This document shows positions 18,034 to 26,403 of a stretch of 64,000 nt of DNA, piece by piece. The notes below the pieces were generated by a model. It was not told the DNA's origin, did not search any database, and was given only the letters and a program-made list of their open reading frames with translations. The position numbers were made by a program, and so were the translations under genes. This DNA comes from Antarcticimicrobium sediminis (GTDB taxonomy: Bacteria; Pseudomonadota; Alphaproteobacteria; Rhodobacterales; Rhodobacteraceae), in contig NZ_SMFP01000003.1 in the NCBI RefSeq assembly GCF_004348975.1, positions 186,001 to 250,000 on the forward strand, in the 5' to 3' direction. Each line of letters begins with the position of its first letter. Within the stretch, counting starts at the first letter, position 1.

Positions 18034-18064
18034 TCGAGGCGAGAGCAGTACAAGGACGCACATC

Positions 18065-18913
18065 ATGCGCCACTTTCTTCTTATTCCGGGCTGTCTTGCG
18101 GTCGGGTTGACCCTTTCGGCCTGCGCTGAAAAGGGCGGCGATACCGTCGAACGCGCCTTTCAGGACGTCAATGTGATCGATGAGACCGACCTCAACGATG
18201 TGATGCTGACCGTGGCTGATCCGAACGAGGCGGTCGATTACTTCGCCCGCGCGATCAAGACCAAGCCGGAAAAGATCGAACTGCATCGCGGCTTGGCCAA
18301 ATCACTGGTTCGCGCCAAGCGCAACACCGAGGCTGTCGGGGCCTGGTCCAAGGTTGTCGAGATGCCCGGCACCAAAGACGATGACAAAGTCGATTTCGCC
18401 GACGCGCTGATCCGCAATGGCGATTGGGAGCGCGCGAAAAAGACGCTGGATGCCGTACCGCCAACCCATGAGACGTTCAAACGCTACCGACTGGAAGCCA
18501 TGGTTGCCGACGCCAATCGCGAATGGAAGCGCGCCGACAGTTTCTATGAAACGGCCGTGGGGTTGACCACCCGGCCAGCGGGCGTGCTGAACAACTGGGG
18601 CTATTCCAAGCTGACGCGCGGCGATTTCAACGACGCCGAACGCCTGTTCGGGGACGCAATCCGACGAGATTCAACCCTGTTCACCGCCAAGAACAACCTG
18701 ATTTTGGCCCGTGGTGCGCAGCGCAACTATTCCCTGCCCGTCATTCCGATGGACCAGAGTGAACGCGCCCAACTTTTGCATACGCTGGCGCTGTCAGCGA
18801 TCAAGCAGGGCGATGTCAACACCGGCAAGGGGCTGTTGCGCGAGGCAATCAGCACCCACCCGCAGCACTTCGAAGAGGCGGTCCGCTCGCTACGCGCCCT
18901 CGAGGCGAGCTAA
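18065..18913 (+). CDS. Second TPR lipoprotein of the Tad locus
   Basis: 282 aa. The lipobox LTLSAC gives cysteine 20. Several TPR-like helical pairs follow (ADPNEAVDYFARAIK; WERAKKTLDAVP; RGDFNDAERLFGDAI). It looks like a longer paralogue of the preceding TadD gene. The two may form a heteromeric pilotin or have diverged in role. It ends 4 bp before the prepilin peptidase gene, so it belongs to the same operon. Confidence 0.85.
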   Translation: MRHFLLIPGCLAVGLTLSACAEKGGDTVERAFQDVNVIDETDLNDVMLTVADPNEAVDYFARAIKTKPEKIELHRGLAKSLVRAKRNTEAVGAWSKVVEMPGTKDDDKVDFADALIRNGDWERAKKTLDAVPPTHETFKRYRLEAMVADANREWKRADSFYETAVGLTTRPAGVLNNWGYSKLTRGDFNDAERLFGDAIRRDSTLFTAKNNLILARGAQRNYSLPVIPMDQSERAQLLHTLALSAIKQGDVNTGKGLLREAISTHPQHFEEAVRSLRALEAS

Positions 18914-18917
18914 GCGG

Positions 18918-19412
18918 ATGTCCATCGCCAGCGTGGCGGCGTTGTGGTTCCTGCCCTTCGCCCTGCCAATCTGTCTTTATGTCTGTTTCACCGACCTCAG
19001 CCAGATGCGCATCACCAATCAGGCGGTTCTGGCGCTGGCGGCGGTCTTTGTGATCGTCGGCCTGATCGCCCTGCCCCTGCCGGTCTATGGCATGCGGTTG
19101 GCGCAATTGTTCGGGGTGCTTCTGGTCGGCTTTGTGCTGGCTGCGGCGGGTGCGATGGGGGCGGGCGACGCCAAATTCGCCGCCGCCGCCACCCCCTTTA
19201 TCGCGGCGGGCGACCTGCGGCTTTTGCTGGCCCTGTTCGCCGCCAATCTGCTGGCCGCCTTTGCCACCCACCGGCTGGCCAAATACACCCCCCTGCGCCG
19301 CATCGCGCCAGAGTGGAAAAGCTGGAGCGCGGGCCGGAAATTTCCCATGGGCTTGTCTCTGGGCTCTACGCTGGCGCTGTATCTGATCCTGGGCGCATTC
19401 TATGGCGTCTGA
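18918..19412 (+). CDS. cpaA: Prepilin peptidase TadV / CpaA
   Basis: 164 aa, starting at the ATG 4 bp after the previous stop. It is a short aspartyl membrane peptidase of the TadV type that lacks the N-methylation domain. Four or more hydrophobic segments are visible. The two catalytic aspartates are Asp26 (FTDLSQMRI) and Asp84 in the GAGD motif. It should remove the 14-residue leaders of the two Flp proteins encoded about 10 kb upstream. Confidence 0.93.
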   Translation: MSIASVAALWFLPFALPICLYVCFTDLSQMRITNQAVLALAAVFVIVGLIALPLPVYGMRLAQLFGVLLVGFVLAAAGAMGAGDAKFAAAATPFIAAGDLRLLLALFAANLLAAFATHRLAKYTPLRRIAPEWKSWSAGRKFPMGLSLGSTLALYLILGAFYGV

Positions 19413-19545
19413 GCGCGGGTTTCAAAACAGTGCCCTGCCCCTGCCCCTGTGATGCCACAATGACCCGTCACCTTGACGCGCAAAGGGGGCGGTCCTGACG
19501 GCCCCGGATCACATCAACCGGACCACGTCGTCAAAGGGCCAGACC

Positions 19546-20853
19546 ATGAACATGCAGACCAGCCCGGCGCTTGCGCCGCCTTCGCCTCGCAGCCTCGACG
19601 AGCTACAGCTTCCCGCCGTGATGATGCGGGATATTCTGCTCAAGACGATGTTCCGCAAGAGCAGCGAAACGATCAGCGAAACCGCGCAGGCGCTCTGCCT
19701 GCCGGTCCCGATCACGCAGGAACTGATGGATCTGGCCCGCACCCAACGTCTGGTGCAGGCCACCGGTTCGCTGAACGCGAATTCCGGTGGCGAAATGGGC
19801 TATCAGCTGACCGACGCCGGCAAGGCGCGGGCGCTGGATGCGCTGGCACAGTCGGAATATTTCGGGGCGATGCCGGTGCCGCTCAAGGTCTATGAGAAAC
19901 AGGTCAAACGGCAGTCGATCCGCAACATCCAGGTGGCGCGCACCCAACTCACCGAGGCGATGGGGCATCTGGTACTGCCTGACAGCCTGCTGAACCATCT
20001 CGGGCCAGCGGTCAGCGCCGGGCGCTCGATCCTGATGTATGGCCCGCCGGGCAACGGGAAATCCTCGATCTCCAACGGCATTCGCAGCGCCTTGGGCGAT
20101 CGCATCTATGTGCCGCTCGCAATCGAATACTCGGGTCAGGTGATCACCGTCTATGATCCCATCGTGCACAACGCCATCGAACAGGCCGCCGACGCCCCCA
20201 ACAGCCTGCGCCGGAGCAAGCGGTTCGACGCCCGCTATGTCTGTTGCGAGCGCCCCACTGTGGTCACCGGGGGCGAGCTGACGCTGAACATGCTCGATCT
20301 GGTCTACAACCCCACCGCGCGCACCTATCAGGCACCGCTTCAGCTGAAAGCGACCGGCGGCATCTTTATCGTCGACGATCTTGGGCGTCAGGCGGAATCG
20401 CCACAGGCGCTGATCAACCGCTGGATCGTGCCGCTGGAAGAAAACAAGGACATCCTTGGCCTGCAATCGGGCGAAAAGTTCGAGGTGCCGTTTGACACCC
20501 TGGTGATCTTCTCGACCAACTTCCACCCCAACGAGATCTTTGACCAGGCGGCGCTGCGACGGATCTTTTTCAAGATCCTGATCGACGGGCCGAACCAGGA
20601 GGATTTCCTGAAGATCTTTGCGCTGGTCGCGCACAAGAAAGGGATGAAGCTGGACGAGCGGACGCTGATCTATCTGCTGAAGGAAAAGTACCCCACCATC
20701 GGCAATGTCTATGCCAATTATCAGCCGGTTTTCCTGATCGACCAGATGATCTCGATCTGCGAATTCGAGGGGATCCCGCACCAGATGTCGCCCGAGTTGA
20801 TTGACAGGGCCTGGGACAACATGTTCGTGCGCGACGCCGAGATCGTCAGGTAA
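19546..20853 (+). CDS. Winged-helix / AAA ATPase at the end of the Tad locus
   Basis: 435 aa, preceded by AAGGG. Residues 20-105 resemble a winged-helix domain. The AAA core has Walker A GPPGNGKS (166-173), Walker B GIFIVDD (272-278), sensor 1 IFSTN (321-325) and an arginine finger candidate (Arg338-Arg339). Two adjacent cysteines (CC, residues 233-234) lie between Walker A and B. I know such ATPases from alphaproteobacterial genomes only as uncharacterised. Its place just after the prepilin peptidase suggests a pilus-linked role, but the 133-bp gap allows separate expression. Its stop directly abuts that of the convergent MFS gene. Confidence 0.85.
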   Translation: MNMQTSPALAPPSPRSLDELQLPAVMMRDILLKTMFRKSSETISETAQALCLPVPITQELMDLARTQRLVQATGSLNANSGGEMGYQLTDAGKARALDALAQSEYFGAMPVPLKVYEKQVKRQSIRNIQVARTQLTEAMGHLVLPDSLLNHLGPAVSAGRSILMYGPPGNGKSSISNGIRSALGDRIYVPLAIEYSGQVITVYDPIVHNAIEQAADAPNSLRRSKRFDARYVCCERPTVVTGGELTLNMLDLVYNPTARTYQAPLQLKATGGIFIVDDLGRQAESPQALINRWIVPLEENKDILGLQSGEKFEVPFDTLVIFSTNFHPNEIFDQAALRRIFFKILIDGPNQEDFLKIFALVAHKKGMKLDERTLIYLLKEKYPTIGNVYANYQPVFLIDQMISICEFEGIPHQMSPELIDRAWDNMFVRDAEIVR

Positions 20854-22419
20854 TCACTCCGCCGCGGTGCGCTCCGGTTCCGGGGCCGGGTCCGGCTGCG
20901 ACCCTGCGCGATGCACGATCAGAACGTCCTCCAACGGTCGCTCGCGCATCAAAAGCGCGGCGGCGCTGGCCAGCAGCCCCAGCAGTGCCGCACTCCAGAA
21001 CACCGGGTGCAACGACTCCGCGATGGCGGCCACGACACGGGCATGGGCCTCGGGGGCAAGCGCGGCCAGCGCCGCGCCGGTTAGCCTGCCGCCCGGCCCG
21101 ATACCGTCGATCCCCAAGGCCGCCAGCCGCGTTGCCAGCCCGGTGGCAAACATCGCCCCGAAAACCGCGGTGCCGATCGAGCCGCCGATCAGCCGGAACA
21201 TATTGGCGCTGGCCGTGCCGACGCCGACGGTTTCGCGCGGAACCGCGTTCTGGATCGCGGTGACGCCAATGCTCATCACCGGGCCGATCCCCACCCCCGC
21301 GACAAACACGAACAGCAGGATAAGCCCGTTCGGCGTGGCCGCATCGATGGTTGCCATCCCGGCCATGCCAAGCCCCAGCAGCAGCGTCGAGAACACCGGC
21401 ATCATCCGATAGCGCCCGGTGCGCGCCATGATCCGCCCCGCCAACGCCGAGGTGCCGACCAGCCCCAACATCATCGGCGTCAGGAACATCCCCGACGGCG
21501 ACGGGGCCATGCCTTTGACCACCTGCATGAACATCGGGATAAAGGTGATGGTGCCAAACATCGCACCACCCACGATCAGCCCGACCAGATTGGACACCAC
21601 GAAATTGTTGATCCGAAACAGCGACAGCGGCAGGATCGGCTCCTTTGCCGCCCGCTCGGTCAGGATGAATCCCGCCAGCGACAGCACCATCCCGGCGGCA
21701 AGCGCGGCCATGCCCAGGCTGGCCCAGGGCAGGTTGACGCCTCCAACGGAAAAGATCAGCACCGCGCAGGACAGCGTGACCGCCAGCAGCACCGCACCCA
21801 GATAGTCGATCGAGGGGCGCGCCCGCGACGGCCGTGCCTCCAGCGCGAGGCTGAGCACGACAAAGGCCGCCAGCCCCACCGGCAGGTTGATCCAGAAGAT
21901 CCACTGCCATGTCAGATGCTGGACAAGAAAGCCGCCGGCCAGCGGACCGACCACGGTCGACAGCCCGAACACCGCCCCCAGCGCGCCCTGCACCCGGCCA
22001 CGTTCGCGCGGCGGCAATACATCGGCGACCGTGGCCATCGCCACCACGATCAGCCCGCCGCCGCCAAGCCCCTGAACAAAGCGGCCCGCCACCAGCGCCC
22101 ACATGCTGGGGGCCAGTGCGCAAAAGACGGACCCGGTCAGAAACACGCCGATCCCCGCCTGCAACACCGCACGGCGCCCGAACAGATCGCCCAACTTGCC
22201 CATCACCGGCGCCCCCACCGTAGAGGCCAGCAGATAGGCGGTGATCACCCAGGTGATATGATCCAGCCCGCCCAGTTCCCCGACGATGATCGGAAGCGCC
22301 GTCGAGACACTGGTCTGGCCCAGAGAGGCCAGAAACAGCACCGTCGCCGCCGCCGTGATGGCCAGACGCACACGCATCTTTTCGCCCGGTTCGCTCGGCA
22401 TCGGCGCGGCGGTCTTCAT
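20854..22419 (-). CDS. MFS efflux transporter, DHA2 (14-TM) type
   Basis: About 521 aa from the ATG at 22419; a GTG at 22440 and ATGs at 22401 and 22377 are also possible. An upstream in-frame ATG at 22533 overlaps the predicted -10 and is rejected. Fourteen or so hydrophobic segments are visible. Signatures are GKLGDLFGRR (the loop 2-3 motif) and the motif C region GPLAGGFLVQHLTWQWIFWI. Proteins of this group are proton-driven multidrug exporters. The divergent MarR gene with palindromes between them suggests local ligand-responsive repression. Confidence 0.9.
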   Translation of the reverse strand: MKTAAPMPSEPGEKMRVRLAITAAATVLFLASLGQTSVSTALPIIVGELGGLDHITWVITAYLLASTVGAPVMGKLGDLFGRRAVLQAGIGVFLTGSVFCALAPSMWALVAGRFVQGLGGGGLIVVAMATVADVLPPRERGRVQGALGAVFGLSTVVGPLAGGFLVQHLTWQWIFWINLPVGLAAFVVLSLALEARPSRARPSIDYLGAVLLAVTLSCAVLIFSVGGVNLPWASLGMAALAAGMVLSLAGFILTERAAKEPILPLSLFRINNFVVSNLVGLIVGGAMFGTITFIPMFMQVVKGMAPSPSGMFLTPMMLGLVGTSALAGRIMARTGRYRMMPVFSTLLLGLGMAGMATIDAATPNGLILLFVFVAGVGIGPVMSIGVTAIQNAVPRETVGVGTASANMFRLIGGSIGTAVFGAMFATGLATRLAALGIDGIGPGGRLTGAALAALAPEAHARVVAAIAESLHPVFWSAALLGLLASAAALLMRERPLEDVLIVHRAGSQPDPAPEPERTAAE

Positions 22420-22532
22420 ATCGGGGGGGGAAGCTGTCACGTCAAATAATCCCAGAAAAAATGGCGGCCCGTCGGAAAAGCCACAAGCAATTCCACAGGC
22501 CGCCAAGGCGGGGAGTTCACTTGTTTCCAGCA

Positions 22533-22561
22533 TTTATGTGCAACATACATTTACATGTCAA
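22533..22561 (-). promoter_or_regulatory. Promoter of the MFS efflux gene
   Basis: On the minus strand, TTGACA (22561-22556) and CATAAA (22538-22533) are separated by 17 bp. This is the best sigma-70-type match I see in the window. It overlaps both palindromes listed next, as expected for a repressed promoter. Confidence 0.65.
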
Positions 22562-22571
22562 TAGCATGTAA
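22535..22571. promoter_or_regulatory. Two palindromic operators, probable MarR-family binding sites
   Basis: TATGT-GCA-ACATA (22535-22547) and TTACATG-TCAATAG-CATGTAA (22551-22571) lie side by side between the divergent MFS and MarR genes. They cover the -10 and -35 of the MFS promoter. Their AT-rich palindromic form and place suit a MarR dimer; binding by the adjacent regulator is inference. Confidence 0.6.
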
Positions 22572-22623
22572 TTGACAAATCCGCCCGATCACGTCAGAGA
22601 CAGGGGCAGGCAAGGGGGCGGCG

Positions 22624-23232
22624 ATGGCTTCGTGTGATGACGGAATGCGGGATTACCTTTACCGGGCGGGCATAGATCCCGAAGCGGTGGAGTCTGCGTT
22701 GGAAATCGACGCTGTGATGCAGCAATGGCGCCGCCGGTTCCGCAAGCGTGAACTGGGCGCAAGCGCGCTGCGCGACCTGCAACTGGCCGATTGGCTTGAT
22801 CTGGCACATCTCGACGTGCTGATCGCGATCTCGGCCCCCGCGAACGAATTTGGCGACCGCGAGGGGCAGGAAACCATGGTCTGCACCGTGGCCGAACGGC
22901 TGGCGATCGACCCGTCGCGCGCCTCGCGACTGGTCAGCGACCTGATCTCGAAAAAGCTGGCGCGACGCACGGTCAGCCAACAGGATGCGCGGCGCACCAT
23001 CGTCGAGTTGAGCGAGAACGGCAAAGCCGTGGTGCGGGCGGTTCGGCAGTATAAATTCCTGCTGATGGGCGATTTTCTCACAGGTTGGAGCAAGGAAGAA
23101 CGCGACAGGTTTCTGCCGCTGCTCGATCGGTTTTCCAGCTGGACGGACGAGGCCCCGAAGATGGGCACGGCGCAGTTCAGTGGCGAGGTCGCGGCCCTGG
23201 TTGCCGGGTTGCCGCCGCTGGACACGGACTGA
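22624..23232 (+). CDS. MarR family transcriptional regulator
   Basis: 202 aa. The winged helix-turn-helix (about residues 65-150) reads TVAERLAIDPSRASRLVSDL, then the wing with RTVSQQDARRTIVELS, typical of MarR. N- and C-terminal helices give dimerisation. It is divergent from a drug-efflux MFS gene, and the palindromes between the two are its likely sites, giving repression of the pump and of itself that is lifted by an unknown ligand. Confidence 0.9.
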   Translation: MASCDDGMRDYLYRAGIDPEAVESALEIDAVMQQWRRRFRKRELGASALRDLQLADWLDLAHLDVLIAISAPANEFGDREGQETMVCTVAERLAIDPSRASRLVSDLISKKLARRTVSQQDARRTIVELSENGKAVVRAVRQYKFLLMGDFLTGWSKEERDRFLPLLDRFSSWTDEAPKMGTAQFSGEVAALVAGLPPLDTD

Positions 23233-23311
23233 GCAGGGCACGCCCGAAAGGTCGCGCCAAGGCCTATCGCCCCGCGTGCAATCTGCCTTGCCTTTTCCAC
23301 CCCCGCCCGGC

Positions 23312-23986
23312 ATGGATCAAAGTGTGAACGGGCATTCTTTCACCCTCGCCGGCGTTTCGCTGGTGGCCTTGGGCACCGGCGCACTGTGGTGGCCGGAGCA
23401 GGGGGTGCTTTGCGTGGCGGACCTGCATCTGGGCAAATCGGAGCGGATCGCCCGACACGGCAGTGGCCCCCTGCCCGCCTATGACACCCGCGACACGCTG
23501 ACCCGTCTGGCCGCCGATCTGACGCTGCATCAGGCGCGCACCGTGATTTGTCTGGGCCACAGCTTCGACGATCTCGCCGCTGCCCGCGCCCTGCCCGAGA
23601 CCGAGCGTGCCTGGATCGCCAAGCTACAGGCCGGGCGGCGCTGGGTCTGGGTCGAGGGGCGCCACGATGTCGGGCCGGCGGATCTGGGCGGCACCTCGCT
23701 GGCCGAGCTGCCGGTGGCCCCGTTGAGCTTTCGCCCGATCGCACGGCCCGGGGCCAGCGGCGAGGTGTCAGGCCACTACCACCCCAGCGCAAGGGTAGAA
23801 AGCGGCGCGCGCATGATGACGCGGCCGGCCTTTTTGCTGGATCGCGACCGGGTGATCCTGCCAGCCTATGGCATCTATACCGCCGGACAGCAAAGCCATG
23901 ATGCAACGCTCAGGGCGTTGATGCGGCCCGAGGCGCTGGCGCTTCTAACCGGGCCAGAGGTGCGTGCGATCCCGATGCCGCGCTAG
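23312..23986 (+). CDS. pdeM: PdeM-like metallophosphoesterase (ligase-associated family) with altered motifs
   Basis: 224 aa from the ATG at 23312; a GTG at 23324 is possible. The start VCVADLHLGKSERIARHG matches the PdeM family, named for its link to ATP-dependent DNA ligase and an Lhr-type helicase. DLHLGK (37-42) and GHYHP (154-158) are conserved. However, the GD of motif II is GH (GHSFDD, 82-87) and the GNHD motif is GRHD (116-119). No ligase or helicase gene is adjacent. The fold assignment is good; activity is uncertain. Confidence 0.8.
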   Translation: MDQSVNGHSFTLAGVSLVALGTGALWWPEQGVLCVADLHLGKSERIARHGSGPLPAYDTRDTLTRLAADLTLHQARTVICLGHSFDDLAAARALPETERAWIAKLQAGRRWVWVEGRHDVGPADLGGTSLAELPVAPLSFRPIARPGASGEVSGHYHPSARVESGARMMTRPAFLLDRDRVILPAYGIYTAGQQSHDATLRALMRPEALALLTGPEVRAIPMPR

Positions 23987-24006
23987 GCATCATGCCGCGT
24001 TAGACA

Positions 24007-24864
24007 TCACAGCAGGCCGGACTTTTCCAATTCCGGGCGATAGGTCCGGCTGACCGGCACAAGGTCGCCGTTGGTCAGGCGCAGCAGAACGCGGGCGCCG
24101 TCGCGTTCATCCCCTTTGATCGCGTCCCGCGCCACCCAATGCGACCGGTGGGTATAGACGCCCTCGACCGGGTCCATCTCGTCGACGGCATCGGCAAAGC
24201 GCATGCGCAGACGATGTTCATCCTCGGGCGCGATCACATCAACAAAGTGGTCCTGCACCGTCAGCCGCAGGATCGGACCGGTGAAATCCGGCGGCAGCCG
24301 GCGCATCAACCGGGGCTGCGACGGCAGTTCGGGATCAGATTCAGGTGCAACCTTGGGGGCGGGTTCGGCATCAGGGTGCGGGCCGTCGTTCTCTGGCGAT
24401 TTGCCAAGATTCAGGCCCAGAACGAATTTGGGCAGCACCCGCCGCGCGGTCGCGACCCCCAGCGAAAGGATCGCCACAAACTGCGCAAAGACGAACATCT
24501 CGGAAAAGCTGGCAATCTTCACCGTCAGGAAAGACGTGGTAAGCTCGGTCAGAACCGGGGTGAAAAAGGTGGTCATCAGCACGACAAGAACCAGATCCTG
24601 CCGCAGATGGCGTCCCGGACCAGCAATCCGATGCGCCACGCGCGCAAAGACGTTGGCCATCAGCGCCGATATCACAACCACCAGCGACCAATAAGCCAAC
24701 CGGTGCCCGAACCCGAGGCTAAAGGTGCCGAAAGGGCCGGTATAGGCGACGAAAAAGGAAACCAACGGCAGGGAAACGGCCTCGCCCCGCGAAAAGGGCC
24801 AAACAAAGCCACTGCGGAAAAGTCGGTTCGAGAAAGTCTTCAATCGACCGCCACTCAATTGCAT
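24007..24864 (-). CDS. Membrane-anchored LytTR-domain protein
   Basis: 285 aa. The N-terminal half has about four hydrophobic segments (VSLPLVSFFVAYTGPFG; AYWSLVVVISALMANVFA; LVLVVLMTTFFTPVL; FVFAQFVAILSLGVA). After a linker rich in Pro and acidic residues, residues 190-285 look like a LytTR DNA-binding domain, with EGVYTHRSHWVARDAIKG and a C-terminal VPVSRTYRPELE. Here the DNA-binding domain would be tethered to the inner membrane, a direct one-component sensor design. The target genes are unknown. Confidence 0.82.
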   Translation of the reverse strand: MQLSGGRLKTFSNRLFRSGFVWPFSRGEAVSLPLVSFFVAYTGPFGTFSLGFGHRLAYWSLVVVISALMANVFARVAHRIAGPGRHLRQDLVLVVLMTTFFTPVLTELTTSFLTVKIASFSEMFVFAQFVAILSLGVATARRVLPKFVLGLNLGKSPENDGPHPDAEPAPKVAPESDPELPSQPRLMRRLPPDFTGPILRLTVQDHFVDVIAPEDEHRLRMRFADAVDEMDPVEGVYTHRSHWVARDAIKGDERDGARVLLRLTNGDLVPVSRTYRPELEKSGLL

Positions 24865-24976
24865 CTAATAAATTGACCTTAAAACGCAAACCGGTCAGAT
24901 AACATTATGTTTTGCCTCAAATATCCGTGAGGTCAAGGCATTAAGCCCCCCGGGCACATATGCTGTGTTTGGCATT

Positions 24977-24982
24977 TATAAT
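24977..24982 (+). promoter_or_regulatory. Candidate -10 element of the thioesterase gene
   Basis: A perfect TATAAT stands 43 bp before the ATG at 25026. No good -35 lies 16-18 bp upstream, so confidence is modest. The stretch 24865-24930 is AT-rich and must also hold the promoter of the divergent LytTR gene. Confidence 0.35.
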
Positions 24983-25025
24983 CGGGACGGGGCCCCTCTT
25001 CGTCCATGACAGGAGATCGCAGCCT

Positions 25026-25442
25026 ATGGAGCGACAACAGCGGATCAAAGACAGTTTTTCGCGCCAGAGCATGATGGAAACGCTGGGCGCCCAAATTGAC
25101 AGCGTTTCGGCGGGACAGGTAGTGATCTCGGCACCGATCCTGCCCGGCAGCCGTCAACAACACGGGGTCGCCCACGCGGCGCTGAGTTTTGCGCTCGGCG
25201 ATACCGCCGCTGGCTATTCTGCGCTGAGCGTCATGCCCGAGGATACCGAGGTGATGACGGCAGAGATCAAGATCAACCTGCTGGCCCCGGGGCGGGGCGA
25301 GCGGCTGCGCGCGACCGGCCGGGTGATCAAACCGGGCCGACGATTGGTGGTCGTCTCGGCCGAGGTCCATGCGATTGACGGCGACACCGAAACGCTGGTG
25401 GCGGTGTTGACCGGCACCATGGTTCCGGTGCCGGTCGCTTAG
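25026..25442 (+). CDS. Hotdog-fold thioesterase, PaaI family
   Basis: 138 aa from the ATG at 25026, with AGGAGAT upstream. Residues 45-65 (GSRQQHGVAHAALSFALGDTAAG) match the PaaI motif HGG-x-xx-LAD-AAG, with Asp in the catalytic region. TAEIKINLLAP is the usual central strand. It probably hydrolyses an acyl- or aryl-CoA thioester; the substrate is unknown. It is divergent from the LytTR gene and convergent with folD. Confidence 0.85.
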   Translation: MERQQRIKDSFSRQSMMETLGAQIDSVSAGQVVISAPILPGSRQQHGVAHAALSFALGDTAAGYSALSVMPEDTEVMTAEIKINLLAPGRGERLRATGRVIKPGRRLVVVSAEVHAIDGDTETLVAVLTGTMVPVPVA

Positions 25443-25472
25443 ATCAACCGCGCTGGGTCTGACAGCACCGGA

Positions 25473-26390
25473 TCAGACGGTCAGCCCTTCGGGCTCCGCC
25501 AGCCCGTTGGCGCGACAGCAAGCGGTGAGCGTGTTCGCCAGCAGGCAAGCGATGGTCATCGGCCCGACCCCGCCGGGCACCGGGGTGATGGCCCCCGCCA
25601 CCTCGGCGCAGCTGTCAAAGTGGCAATCGCCAACCAGACGCGTCTTGACGCTGCCATCCGCGTTGGTGCCCTTTTCCGGCGCGTCGATGCGGTTGATACC
25701 CACGTCGATCACGGTCGCGCCGGGCTTGATCCAATCGCCGGTGACCATCTCGGGGCGGCCCACGGCGGCGACGACGATATCGGCGCGCCGCGTCACCTCT
25801 TGAATGTCCTTGGTGCGGCTGTGCGCGATGGTCACGGTGCAGCTGTCACCCAACAGTAGTTGCGCCATCGGTTTACCAACGATGTTGGAGCGCCCGACCA
25901 CAACCGCGGTCATCCCTGACAGCGATCCATGATGCTCGCGCAGCATCATCAGGCAGCCCAGCGGCGTGCAGGGCACCATTGCCTTTTGCCCCGTCGCCAA
26001 CAGCCCGACGTTGGAGATATGAAAGCCGTCCACATCCTTGGCCGGGTCGATGGCGTTGATCACCAGCGCCTCGTCCAGATGGCCCGGCAGCGGCAGTTGC
26101 ACCAGGATGCCATGTACCGCCGGATCGGCGTTCAGCCGGTCGATCAGGGCCAGCAGATCGGCCTCATCAGTGTCGACGTCAAGCTTGTGCTCATAGGAGG
26201 TCATGCCGACCTCGACCGTCATCTTGCCCTTGGAGCGCACATAGACCTGACTGGCAGGATCCTCGCCCACCAGCACCACCGCAAGGCCCGGGGTGATGCC
26301 GTGATCGGATTTCAGACGCGCCACGTGGTCAGCGACCTGGCCGCGTACCGTGGCGGCAAAAGCTTTGCCGTCGATGATCTGTGCTGTCAT
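25473..26390 (-). CDS. folD: Bifunctional methylenetetrahydrofolate dehydrogenase / methenyltetrahydrofolate cyclohydrolase
   Basis: 305 aa. FolD interconverts 5,10-methylene-, 5,10-methenyl- and 10-formyl-tetrahydrofolate in the cytosol. Family motifs present are [14 protein letters not shown] (with the catalytic lysine), [16 protein letters not shown] for the nucleotide site, and [10 protein letters not shown] near the C-terminus. AAGGACT precedes the ATG. It lies downstream of fhs and a short exported protein on the same strand, so the three are probably co-transcribed for one-carbon metabolism. Confidence 0.97.
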   Translation of the reverse strand: MTAQIIDGKAFAATVRGQVADHVARLKSDHGITPGLAVVLVGEDPASQVYVRSKGKMTVEVGMTSYEHKLDVDTDEADLLALIDRLNADPAVHGILVQLPLPGHLDEALVINAIDPAKDVDGFHISNVGLLATGQKAMVPCTPLGCLMMLREHHGSLSGMTAVVVGRSNIVGKPMAQLLLGDSCTVTIAHSRTKDIQEVTRRADIVVAAVGRPEMVTGDWIKPGATVIDVGINRIDAPEKGTNADGSVKTRLVGDCHFDSCAEVAGAITPVPGGVGPMTIACLLANTLTACCRANGLAEPEGLTV

Positions 26391-26403
26391 GTTCAGTCCT
26401 TTT

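Noticed and set aside
22441-22533. N-terminal extension of the MFS protein to an ATG at 22533
   Set aside because: That ATG lies inside the predicted -10 of the same gene and the extra residues are not like an MFS N-terminus.
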